DNA of 64,000 nucleotides. Source: Hysterangium stoloniferum. Lineage: Eukaryota; Basidiomycota; Agaricomycetes; Hysterangiales; Hysterangiaceae. Positions 33,750 through 44,600 of the stretch are shown piece by piece. The DNA is taken from assembly GCA_015178975.1 (NCBI GenBank), contig WHVD01000266.1:1-64000 (forward strand). Reading direction: 5' to 3'. Numbering within the stretch: position 1 is the stretch's first letter; each line of letters begins with the position of its first letter. The translations under genes and the position numbers were made by a program. The notes below the pieces were generated by a model that searched no databases, was not told where the DNA came from, and saw only the letters and a list, made by a program, of their open reading frames with translations.

Positions 33750-34930
33750 TCGAAAGGGGTGTCTTCGCCGTTGAAACCGTCCCCCTTGCCCTTCGCCATT
33801 TAAAAACATCGTCTTCGCCATTCAAACCGTTGTCCTCGCCATTCAAACTCCAATCTTTGCCGTTGACAGTTCTTTGTCATAATTTTGATCACCGTCATGT
33901 CATCTTCGATCGCCGTTGGCAAGTGTTATCGTCGTCATTGCCGTTTCCAAAATATCTTTGTCGCTGTATGTTATTGTCATCGCCGTTCAAAATGCTGATC
34001 AAATGTCTTCGTCGCCGTTTGAAATGCTAATCAAAATGGTCTTCTTCGCTGTTTCACCGTTGGCAAACACTATTCTCGTCGCCGTTCAAAACACGAATCA
34101 AAATGGTCTTCATCGCCATTTCAAATCGTCTTCGCCATTTCACTATTGGTAAACGTTATTCTCGTCACCGTTCACAATGCTGATCAAACATCTTCATCGC
34201 CATTCAAAACATTAATCAAAAAGTCTTCATCGCCATTTCAAATCGTCCCCTTAGCCGTTTCACCGTTGGCAAATGTTATTGTCGTCGCCATTCAAAATAC
34301 CGATCGAAACATCTTTGTTGCCGTTCAAAACACTGATCACAATTATGTTCATTGTCATTTCAAATCATCTCCTTCGCCGTTTCACCATTGGCAAACGTTA
34401 TTCTCATCGTTCAAAATGCTGATCAAACATCTTCGTTGCCGTTCAAAACACTAATCAAAAAGTCTTCGTCGCTGTTTCAAATCATCTTCTTTGCCATTTC
34501 ACCATTGGCAAACGTTATTGTCATCACTGTTCAAAATACCGATCAAACAAAACATCTTCATCGCCATCTCAAAACCTCTTCATCGCCGTCCCAAAACCTC
34601 TTCATCGCCATCGCAAAACCTCTTCATCGCCATCCCAAATCATCTTCATCGCCGTCCCAAATCATCTTCGTCGCCATCCCAAATCATCTTCGTCGCCATC
34701 CCAAATCATCTTCGTCGCCGTCCCAAACCCCACTCAACCTCCATTCTTTGCCATTGATGACTCTTCATCGTGATCATCTTGATCACCGTTGTCTCTATTC
34801 CTGTTGGCGACAGTAATGATCCTCACCATTCTACAACATCTTCGTCGCCATCCCAAATCATCTTCATCGCCATCCCAAATCATCTTCATCGCTGTATGTT
34901 TTATCTTCGTCGCCATTTCAAAACAGTTTT
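33750..34930. repeat. CGTCTTCGCCATTCAAAAC repeats and 22-bp minisatellite
   Basis: From 33770 to 34550 there are degenerate repeats of CTTCRTCGCCRTTYMAAA strings with a looser ~110-bp period (CACCGTTGGCAAACGTTATT). At 34560-34720 and again at 34835-34920 they tighten to a 22-bp unit, CATCTTCGTCGCCATCCCAA plus AT. A 22-bp period cycles through all frames, which explains the open frames here. No gene is called. Confidence 0.8.
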
Positions 34931-36067
34931 GTCATCCTTGGTCAACTACCCTACAAAGGAAGCTATCATCGACTGGTTGCTACGAGACATTAATAAACCC
35001 TTAGACCACACACCACTCAACCTCGCCCTTCAGCAAACTGACATCACCTTTGCATGAATGTATGGTAGACAAAGATGTCGAAGCATGGATCGAAAAAACC
35101 CAAGGTCGGGGTCCACATGGTGAGGTGGAGGAGGGCAGAAGGCCTTCTTTGCTCTTGAAATGGTAATCCACATTGGCAGTCGGCACAATGGCAGCCGCAG
35201 GACACCCACCACGATTGAAAGGTACAGTGCGCCCTCTTCCGTTCTTTACACACATCGACCCAAATAATATGTCCCTCCCGCACCACACTGTCCCCAAGGC
35301 TCCAACGGCACTGTCCTTCACCGACCGGAGGAATGGACCGGACCACTCCCGCTTTCAAAGCCTGCCAGGCACACTAATTCCCCAGCTCCGAGAGCCTGCC
35401 AATCATTTCACATCAAATACGGTAGGCTTTGTCGTGGCCAAAAGGACAGTGCACAAAACCTAAACGTTGGCACTATTTCGTTCAAGGAAGTAGCGGCGAG
35501 GGGCTATGACAAACGGCAGGGGTTTGGCTGCAAAGATTCAGTTTTAATGGCAATCGGGAGGGGGCTTAAGATATCCAGAGAGCAAGGGTTACGTTTCAGG
35601 AGATGCGGATTGGATGTTATGGAGGAAAGGATGAATATAATATATATTATTCTCACCCACAGGGTGCCCGTCCACCTAAAGAAAGATACATAAAGTGCGT
35701 CATTTATGATACTTTTCTCTTTCGCGGAATAACTACCTTAGCCTTCCACCGTGGCGTCATCCATATTCACCGAGCGTAACTCTTCTGCCCGGAACATGCG
35801 AGCCCATGTATCTTTCAATTTTATTGACCTTCGATCCATCAGTCTTAGCTGTCCAACGTTTGGTCCCCGTGCTTTCACATATCAGGTATATTAATTTATC
35901 ATCGTATTTATTAGGTATAACGAGTATTGCAGAAGTAAATGCGCGTATGAAAAAGGTGAGACAAAATGTCTCAAAAAGACGCAATGCGTCATATGTTCAA
36001 TCTCCTCTCGAATGTACTCTTATATACGTGTAGTATAGCTAGGGAATCTCTCAGCGAACGTTTATTC
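34931..36067. other. Unassigned sequence with short ORFs
   Basis: Overlapping ORFs occur on both strands at 35001-35463 (minus 106 codons, plus 96 codons) and at 35757-36033. None has a recognisable motif and the two strands are equally open, so no gene is called. Confidence 0.3.
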
Positions 36068-36520
36068 GCTTAGGGTTATATGGGTCTGGTAGGGTTCATT
36101 TAGGGACCAGATCCATTTTACATAGGGTAGGGCATCTAGGGACCAGGATGAACAGCTGTGTGCACGCAACTTTTACTCTAGGGCGATATTTGTGTGTATG
36201 CAGGTGTTGTTCATCCAGGATGAACACCCTTGCACAGGCAACTTTAGCGCTGAAGCTGCCTGTGTTGCGCGTATGCAGGTGTTCATCCAGGATGAACACC
36301 CTTGCACAGGCAACTTTAGCGCTGAAGCTGCCTGTGTTGCGCGTATGCAGCTGTTCATCCAGGATGAACACCCTTGCACAGGCAACTTTAGCGCCGAAGC
36401 TGCCTGTGTTGCGCGTATGCGGGTGTTCATCCAGGATGAACATCCTTGCACAGGCAACTTTAGCGCCGAAGCTGCAAGTATTGCGCGTATGCAGAGGTGT
36501 TCATCCAGGATGAAAACCGC
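36068..36520. repeat. Palindromic repeat cluster P, copy 2
   Basis: The leader is the same as at 33454 (CTTAGGGTTATATGGGTCTG, two AGGGACCAG strings). It is followed by about five units of 62-63 bp bounded by GGATGAACACCCTTGCACAG and GCAGGTGTTCATCC-like ends. The inner sequence (CAACTTTAGCGCTGAAGCTG) is also partly palindromic. The GATGAAC/GTTCATC core is shared with cluster 1; arms have diverged but stay roughly complementary. Confidence 0.85.
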
Positions 36521-36920
36521 GTGATTGCGCATTGTCAAAGACATGTCATGTTCCTCCATCAGAGACCATGTGCAAATAAATTTGTCCAAGACAATTAATT
36601 GTTACTCCTACTTTGGACCGACACCATGTATTTGTACTCGGAAGGTAAGACATTCCATACTCACTATACTCTGCCTGTCATTGCCAACTCCCATTACACT
36701 ACAATTAGATTACAACATAGGCCCAGCTATTTCATATTCCAACAACTAGGATAAACCCACCACAAGAATTATGAACAGATGTTTACAACTTAGGTAAGTT
36801 ATTGATTGGAATAATTGCTCACAGAGCACTGCTGCTACAAAGAGTGCAAGTAACATTGAATTTACTACAACTGTGCTAGAAGCACTCAGGAGGGTGCAGT
36901 GATGTACTTCTGTCACAGTC

Positions 36921-37220
36921 CTATTTGTCCTGGAACATTGCTAATATGCTCTCATGACAATTCGCTTGGAATTTGGTCCACCGCTGCGGTGCATTCACAG
37001 ACGCGTTTGAGGCATAAAGCAACACAAATGAGAAGCCTGATGATGACAACAACAACTGTGATTTGACTGGCTTCTGAGTAAGAACCTTGCCCAGGCTCAG
37101 CAACACAAACAACGATGCAAAGGCCTGCCACTGTACCTCCTCCTCTAGACCCTCCTCACTGTGCCATGAGTGCAGGTCACCACCACTGCCGCCGCCATCC
37201 CCCCCACTCCTATCGCTCAT
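36921..37220 (-). CDS. Small unrecognised protein
   Basis: 99 codons starting MSDRSGGDGGGSGGD, with one hydrophobic stretch (FASLFVLLSLGKVL) and a second mildly hydrophobic one (LLLSSSGFSFVLLYAS). A Gly/Asp-rich N-terminus suggests a soluble tail on a small membrane protein. There is no homology call and no intron evidence. It lies divergently upstream of the FunK1 pseudogene. Confidence 0.25.
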   Translation of the reverse strand: MSDRSGGDGGGSGGDLHSWHSEEGLEEEVQWQAFASLFVLLSLGKVLTQKPVKSQLLLSSSGFSFVLLYASNASVNAPQRWTKFQANCHESILAMFQDK

Positions 37221-38852
37221 ATTCTAAACACATGTGCCACGTCCCTGTCCTTGGCCTTTTTCACCTCTTCCTTCCCCAGGTTGAGTACTGATAGCAATGA
37301 GATGTTGCTGGACACCCAGCCCCTGTGACAACCCACGAAGCTGTGGGAGCTTGGGCAGGGTGTGTCGACTGGGGAGGTGCGCCCCCTGCTGCTTGCAGCA
37401 GAGCCAGAGTGTGCAGACGTAGATGTCCTCGATGTCAATGAGATGGAGGGCCTCACAGACCAAGGCTCTGAGTCCCTCCATACACAACATGCCCCTCAAC
37501 CGAGGGTCTGGAAGTAATTCAGCTTTCCCTATAAAGACTAAAGTGTCGGATTACTATCCATATCTTTGGGAAGATCTCCAGAATTGTGCCACAATCGAGT
37601 TTGAAGAATTTTTAGAACACATCCTTAACTTCAAACTTGACCCAGAGGCCATGGCACAAGCGGACAGAATTGTTAAGACCAAATGCTTCAAAAAGCTCAT
37701 GGACAAGTACAGTGAGCCAGTCTCTGATGAATCTGAGCGTTATGCTCCTTTTCGGAAATGGTCAACTATGGCTTTGATGAAATAGGGTTGAAAGAAAGAC
37801 GGCTGTGTCGCAATGATGGAAGCCTGATCTGGGGATTGTATGCTGCACGTAAGCCGGATGTATTGGGGGTGCTTACAAAGGCATTTGACCAAGGAGGAAG
37901 AATCAACCCCGATAACTTGTCGAAGAATGGGCCAGAACAGATTTATGCCTTCCACTGGGGCGAGGTGTTGGATTTCTGGGAATTCAAGCTGGCTGTGAAA
38001 AGCCTCACAGAATACCTGAAGTCCAAGGGATCCAGGAAACTTTCTTCTAAGACAGGTAAGTCTATCCTGACCTGTCCGAGTAGAATCAACTAGTGAACCA
38101 AACACTTCCTGACCTGTCCCAGTAGAATTGACTAGTAAAACAAACACTCCGAGTGAAGAGCAGATCCCAGCGAGAGCTAGTTTGTCTAATTCAAAGTCAA
38201 ACAACTTACTCCTTCCTACTCGTTGCAGTACAAGATCGGCCACAATGAGGGACACACAAGAAAAGGATCAAGACATGAAACTATATAGCTCTGAGTCTCA
38301 GAAGAAGCGGTCTTTGTCTAGCAATTCAGAGCAAGTGTCAAAAAGGACCAAGGTTGGTATTGAAATTGATGAGAGTGATCTGCAGTGCACCGGTTATGTG
38401 CTCGAGATGTTCTCGAATAGGAATCTACTGAATCATATCATCAGTTATTTGATTACTGATTTTAAAATTCAACTTCGATATTATGATCATGGCCTGACCA
38501 TCCGATCGCAACCACTGGACTTTATTACAGATGGGATGAAATTTGTTGGAATGCTAATAGCATATGGTAGGCTGGATCCCCGAGGGCACAATCTTGCAAC
38601 TGAAATCACCCCGAAATTTATATCCCCCTTTCTCAAAACAAAACACAACCATGCTAGGCAGCCTTTCACAAGGCTGTTTGTTGGAGAAAAACTGCAACTC
38701 CCAGATGGCCGCACAGTCACTGTGTAAAAGATTATCTTTCGCCAACATGCATTAATTGGGCGTGGCACGTCTGTTTTCAGAGTTGATGCCACATCTTGGT
38801 CCACTGTCGCCGTTCTCAAAGTCAGCTGGCCAAGTCAGAAAAGAACACCAGA

Positions 38853-39536
38853 GGAGGATATCTGAAAACTATTAAGTATACCAAATTCTAATATACTCTA
38901 AAGGTCATTTAAACATCTGGGATGTGATTCAAACATAATTTGGTTTTTAAAACTTTTAAAAAGTTTTAAACTCTCTCATACATTACAAACTAAAGAATCT
39001 TTCCGAACACAAGTAGACAATAAAAAAAATTAGTAGTTTGAAACACTAATACTTTTAAAAAATAGATACCTTTAGATAGTCCATTCCATGCATATGTATA
39101 TCATTGGCACCTCTAAATACATATATATTACTTCGGAATGGATCTGTTAATCTAAACAGATTTCTACTTGATTCAACATACCCAGAATATATAGGGGGTT
39201 TTACTTAATAAAGACAGCTGTGGTATGAAAAATTTCCAATAATATTTTACATATTTTACATGGAAATAACTTCATTACAACTTTTAAAAAACAAAGTACT
39301 AATAAAAGTATTAGTAGGCATCTGTAAAAGGAAGGAAATTATATACAATGGAATTTGTTAAATAACTATGGGTTGTATAAGATGTAATATGGAGAACTAT
39401 TTCTGATGGTTGTTTTTTGATGATATAATTGTTTTAGAATAGATATCACTATTTAAAGATGGAGTTTTGTAAAAATAAGACTTTATTAGTAAATATTTGA
39501 GATTATAGTAATTATAAACACCCTCCAGAATGGATA
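38853..39536 (+). mobile_element. MITE-like element M, copy 1, 3-bp TSD
   Basis: 684 bp beginning GGAGGATATCTGAAAAC and ending AAACACCCTCC, so the ends form a GGAGG...CCTCC terminal inverted repeat. It is flanked by AGA (38850-38852 and 39537-39539). It is AT-rich with no ORF. Nearly identical to 59346-60020. A 3-bp TSD is known for PIF/Harbinger and CMC-type cut-and-paste elements, but the terminal sequence does not identify the family. Confidence 0.9.
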
Positions 39537-40430
39537 TATATCTACTGGGCACGAGACATTGCCTCCTCTCATCCAAAGCATTATTGGGTTCAAAAGCATC
39601 TTCCTAGCATTTTATATTTCCACACCTTCCCCCCCGATACAAAGGATGCTCATTGCTGAAACGTTACGTTTTTGAATTAGAAGGAGCCCAATAAGTATGA
39701 GCTTCGGGAATTGAGGATTCTTCTTCAAAATGAGCTTTTTCCCCTTACAGAGCTGAAGGATGCCAGGCAAGTAAAGGACGTGTTTCATCAAATCTTGAAG
39801 GGTGAGTTGGTTGTTTCATAACACATGCCATATATTTCCTGACGTGGAATTGTAGCCCATGATTGGTTATACAGAATCGCAAAAATCCTTCATTGTGACA
39901 TCAGTCTTGGGAACTTGATGTTTCGATGTGAAAAGGATGAGATTTTTGGTGTTTTAAATGATTTTGATATGGCATGCTATGTGGATGGGACGGAAAACCA
40001 TCCAGAATTGAAACAGTGAACGGGAACACGGCCTTTTATGTCCATTGATTTGATGGACCCAAGTTCAACTGTCAAGCACTTGTACCGGCATGACCTCGAG
40101 TCATTTTTTCATGTCTTGATGTTTTTCACAGCTCATTATCAGGACGGGAAAGAAATCGACGATCCGCCACTAGAGGAATGGTTAACATTGGGTGGTCAGG
40201 CACTAAGAAATCATAAAGTCAACTTTATTTCCGAATCACTTCCCACACTCACCCCTTAATTTGCTTCCTTGAAAAGGTACCTTACCTCTATGTGTGGGGC
40301 TATTCTTAGAGTCGCAATGAGCATGCTTACCATGATATGGATCTGGAAAATTGGGCACCTGGTTTGCCTGTGCCATCATTCGATCATGAAACTTTAAATG
40401 GACACCTTACCTTTCAGGTATTTGATGATA

Positions 40431-42034
40431 CAGTGAGGGACAAAACCCTTCCAATGATTTCTAGTTGTGCAAAGATTCTTGAATAACTCAAGAACCACTG
40501 TAGCTACAGACCTAAGATTCGGGGAGTGGTTAGGTCTATATGTTATCTATTTACCCTTAAAGTATTATTACATAAGCATCAATATTTCCCACACTATAAA
40601 TAGAATACTAATTAAACTGCATTGGAAGGGTTTTGTCCCTGTCACATGATTAACATATAACCATATTGTTTATATGCAAATAAGTGCAAATAAAAATCAT
40701 CTGACCTGTCAAAATTATATATATATACATCTGTTTACTTTCCAATCCAAAAACATCCCCATAGCTCAACATTCTACACCATGAAGGCTCTTACTCCTCC
40801 TCAGCTTAGCCATATTCTCACTTTTCTCAATAAGGGCAAGTCTGCTCCTCAGATCTCTGAAATCACTGGCCAGGATCTGTCCACTATATCCAGAATTCAT
40901 TCTACCCATTGCTCATCACTTGCCAACTCATCTGGTGGCTGTTTATGCAAGCTTTCCGCCTCAGATATTCATTATTCTATTCAACAAATCACTTCTCAAA
41001 AGGCTGAAAATGCCACTGAGGTCACCAAACCATTCAAGATATTACTGGAGAGTCTATTTCAGTTAGAACTGTTCATAGGGCATTCAAGAAGGCTGAAATG
41101 AGGGCTATGGTGAAGAGAAAAAGGCCTTTACTCAATAAGAGGTATAGGAAGGCAAGGATGGACTTTACTCTGGCACACAAGGACTGGACTGTGGATGATT
41201 GGAAGAGGGTTGTTTGGTCAGATGAGACAAAACTCAATTGTTTGGGGTCATATGGGAGGAATTAGATGTGGAAAAGGGCAGGAGAGGGGCTCAGTGGTAG
41301 GCTGGTCAAGGGCACGGTCAGGTTTGGGGGAGGAAATCTGATGTTGTGGAGCTGTATGTTGTGGGAAGGCCCAGGATATTCCACCAAGATTAATGGGAGA
41401 ATGGATGCTGACCTTTATGGTAGCATTTTGGAAGATGAACTTCAAGTAACTGTGGAGTATTATAGCAAGAACACAGAAGATGTGGTCTTTCAGTAGGACA
41501 ATGATACCAAACACAAGAGCACAAAGGCCATTAATTGGTTCAAAGACAATGGATTTATGGTCATGGTATGGCCACCTCAGTCTGCTGACCTTAATCCAAT
41601 TGAACACCTCTGGTATTACCTCAAAAGGAGGTTGGGAGAGTATGAAGTGGCACCCAAGAGTACCCATAAGTTGTGGGAGAGGGTTCAGACAGAGTGGGAG
41701 AATATCCCTGCCTCTACTTGTCAGAACTTGATAGAGAGTATTCCTAGAAGAGTTGAGGCTGTTTTGAAGGCCAAGAGAGGCTATACCAAGTACTAGATTG
41801 TTTGATTTGTGTTCTTTTTATACCAGGGACAAAACCCTTCCAATGTGATTTTATTAGTGTTTTGTTTATAGTGTGGGAAATACTAATGCTTATGTCATAA
41901 TATTTTAAGGGTGTATAGATAACATATAAACCTAACCAACCCCCAAATTTCAGGTCTGTATCTACAGTGGTTCTTGAGTTATTCAAGGATCTTTTCACAA
42001 CTAAAAATCATTGGAAGGGTTTTGTCCCTCACTG
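40431..42034 (+). mobile_element. Tc1/mariner element, complete ends, TA TSD
   Basis: 1,604 bp beginning CAGTGAGGGACAAAACCC and ending with its reverse complement, flanked by TA on both sides (40429-40430, 42035-42036). The terminal inverted repeats are about 215 bp long (40431-40641 and 41826-42034). Each is itself bounded by inverted copies of GGGACAAAACCCTTCCAATG. It carries a defective transposase, so it is non-autonomous now. Confidence 0.95.
40781..41796 (+). pseudogene. Tc1-type transposase, disrupted
   Basis: The N-terminal helix-turn-helix (LTPPQLSHILTFLNKGKSAPQ, then ISEITGQDLSTISRI) binds the ends in this family. After a one-base frameshift near 41038 come VVWSDET (first Asp), DNDTKHKS (second Asp) and WPPQSADLNPIEHLW (Glu), the DD34E triad of Tc1. 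Two in-frame TAG codons, one in the GRN-MWKR segment (41262) and one after VVFQ (41495), sit where Gln is expected, consistent with CAG to TAG change. It ends with a basic tail, AKRGYTKY. Confidence 0.9.
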
Positions 42035-42056
42035 TATTTTCAACACTGAGCTTTAG

Positions 42057-42954
42057 GGATCATTCAAACTTTTAATGTATTCGCACTGGTGGTAGCTTAT
42101 CATGCATTATGATTGCTTGCAGATGAAATTCTTCTCTGATTTGTATTGTCCCTTGGTTTTGGATGTTAGATTACACTTGAAATATGTATAGGCAAAATAA
42201 ATCAGACTTCAGCAACATGTGATGTTAATAACATTTTTGAGTATCTCAATTGAAAGACCAGCACTTTATGCATGTCAGCATAGAAAATATTAAGAATGAC
42301 TGGAAGACTTTACCTACTGGCTTGCCTGGAAGGATTTGAAAGTGGGAGTGGTCTGTTCATCCAGTGCAAGACAATACAGTTAGAGCCTCTGGGACAGTGG
42401 GGGAGGGACATATTATTGGGTCAAGGTGGTGTATAAGGAAGGGAAGAGGATGTGCTGTACAGTTCAATTGTGATGGGGGCCCTGCAGTTGTCACAGCAAA
42501 ATGGAGTCACAGAGAGGAATAGGCATGATAGCTGAAGGGGGGAGATCTATATTATACAGATCAAAACTTGCTAAATTTCTATTGTCCATTGCAGTAACCA
42601 CCTGGTTATATTTCTCCCTATTGCTTAGGTTGATTATTCAAGCACCAGCTGTATTTTGATGGAAACCCTGTGCTATATTTGTGAATGCACCATGCACAAA
42701 TTATTTGATAAATGTGTGAATAAAGCCCTCAAAAAAGAAAAGGAACTGAGGTAATTTTTGGTGTCCTGTTTGTTTGGGAATGTGGTGATGAGCGGGAGGA
42801 TAAAGTGGTAAAAATAAAGGTAAGACTATGGTAAGATGTAAGAGGGAGAAGCGAAGCTTACTTCTCAGGGGCAGGCAGAGTAACAAAATATGATCCGTCA
42901 TAAAAATTTTTTTTCCGTGCAAAGAACAATGAGTGGGGATGCTGGTTTTGAACA
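42057..42954. other. Intergenic, no gene seen
   Basis: 3' flank of the kinase pseudogene. AT-rich with short ORFs only. Nothing recognised. Confidence 0.4.
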
Positions 42955-43371
42955 TTGGGACAGAATCTCCAGGAATCTAGAAAAATGGCAAAACTGGGAA
43001 AAATAAAAGTGTGGATGCTTGTCCCAGGGTACAGCAAGATTTGCAGATTAGACTTTAATGAAAGATACCAATGTGTTATGGAGTGGGATGTGATTTGGAA
43101 TTGTATTAGCTCTGGGGCTCTAAAAGATCAGCAATACCACAATTTGATGAAGGTATGGAATCAACAACTGGAAGTGTTTCAAGAACCTAGAAAGGAAACA
43201 GTAATTGTGAATGGACAGGGTGTAGATAGGCAAGGTGAAGGTATCCAAGGTGGCCGCCCTGAGGACTGGCTGGTAGTGAGCCGTGGGATTATTCCCGCAA
43301 ATCCTACTGGGCAAGAAAGGCCCTATATGCCCCCTTGTGCTATGGTGGTGGAGAAGTATATATATGTATGA
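42955..43371 (+). other. Unrecognised ORF sharing a repeat with 50.2 kb
   Basis: A 138-codon frame with no known motif. Its 3' part (43218-43320, GTGAAGGTATCCAAGGTGGC) recurs in the same orientation at 50200-50330, so it overlaps a dispersed repeat. A small coding region is possible but not supported. Confidence 0.3.
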
Positions 43372-44600
43372 TTGCTATCGACTCTTACACACAATAGTAT
43401 TGTTTTAAGCATCTAGAATGGGATAACAAAACTGTTAAACTTAATCTGGATGGGATTGTTTTCAGAGTTTGGGCTGGTTGGTCAGTTTTGAGTATTCCTC
43501 TTCCCATGTATGTATGTATGCTTAGATTTTCTGATTAGACATGCTCCAGCCTGTGACTAAAAATACCTGTCAGGTCAGGAACATATAGATATCAACATGA
43601 GCTATTAACTCCAATGAGATAGAACTCTTCAGATGACCAAGGTAAATTATTCTTTGGATAACACCTGCATATTCTGACACTATTTATTTTCAAAGTCACT
43701 CATCAGTAATTTCTGTAGATTTCAATAGATTCGTTGTTTTGATTTTCCAATTCGTTTTCTTCCTCTAATATGGAACTTGGAATTCCTTGGCTTGATTTTT
43801 CAGATCTCCTTATTCTATAGGTATAATAAAGTAGGTCTGTAATATATATATTATATTCATCCTTTTCCTCCATAAACATCCCCTCAAAGGTACTCCTAGC
43901 TCTCTCTTGATATCTTAAGCACTGGCAGTAGTTTGCGGGTCTACACTGATTATTGAGTGTTTCATGAAACACAATTCTTCGCAATTGGACTATATTCGCC
44001 AATACCTCACTCTCACTGACAATAACTCAGACCGATGATTATTGGAATGCATGGTGTGCTGGAAGGGTGATGTAGCTGTGTGATGGGATGTTGTGGAATG
44101 TTATATTGGTTCAATGGTCGATTCACTGAAAGCTAGGATGCCCCCTTTCCAGTCAAAGTAACTCACAGAAGAGAATTAAAACTATGCGATGAATATCAAG
44201 TTTTTTGATCAAATCGGCTTGGAATGTTTAAATAAGAGTTTCCTGGTTGCTTAATTTGTGTCACTCCCTTGCTATCCTGTAGAAGTGTATGTTGTTTCGA
44301 TTACCAAATATGCAAGTAACCTTATTGATAAAGGCTGATACGAGGATATACTTAGAAGAGACGGGTGGTGGCTAGATGCAGAAAAAGAGAATGCACGCAG
44401 TATATTTAGAAATTGGGCGATAGTACAGGGGCAGATGCCCTGCATTGATGCCCATCTCAGAGGTGTGCCATGAAGCTCTAATGGCACTTGGACCTGACCA
44501 ATTGATGGTACTTGATAAAAGGTGATTGATTGGTGCAATTTTCTGTATGATTATATACTATGTTTCAAAATTTCAAGGTCAAACAATGGCTCCATAGCCA
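43372..44600. other. Unassigned, repeat scraps
   Basis: A minus-strand ORF at 43703-44002 (99 codons, Glu/Asn-rich end) has no recognised domain. Near 44400-44480 a phrase (TTTAGAAATTGGGCG, CAGATGCCCTGCATTGA) recurs at 21115-21180 and, reversed, near 18650-18700. Confidence 0.3.

Larger units (their letters stand above)
37495..42056 (+). pseudogene. FunK1-type (fungal-type) protein kinase, disrupted
   Basis: FunK1 features are visible in order: an N-terminal region (FLEHILNFKLDPEA, YAPFRK, RRLCRNDGSLIWGLYAARKPDVLGVL, FHWGEVLDFWEFKLAVKSL), a kinase lead (YVLEMFSNRN, IGRGTSVFRV, VLKVSWPS), the catalytic loop HCDISLGNLM, NDFDMA in place of DFG, TGTRPFMSIDLM, and RHDLESFFHVL. There is one frameshift at about 37757, TAG before KEPNKYELREL, TGA before TGTRPF (Arg expected), and TAA at 40258. 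A MITE-like element (38853-39536) and a Tc1 element (40431-42034) interrupt it. Deleting each with one TSD copy rejoins the frame exactly (RTPE to WIYIYWARDIASS; VFDD to IFNTEL-stop). FunK1 kinases are greatly expanded in Agaricomycetes. Confidence 0.85.

Noticed and set aside
34560-34930. Overlapping Ser/Pro/His-rich ORFs
   Set aside because: 22-bp tandem repeat that cycles through all frames.
33454-36520. CRISPR-like repeat/spacer appearance of the palindromic clusters
   Set aside because: The genome is eukaryotic, units abut without unique spacers, and the whole unit is repeated.
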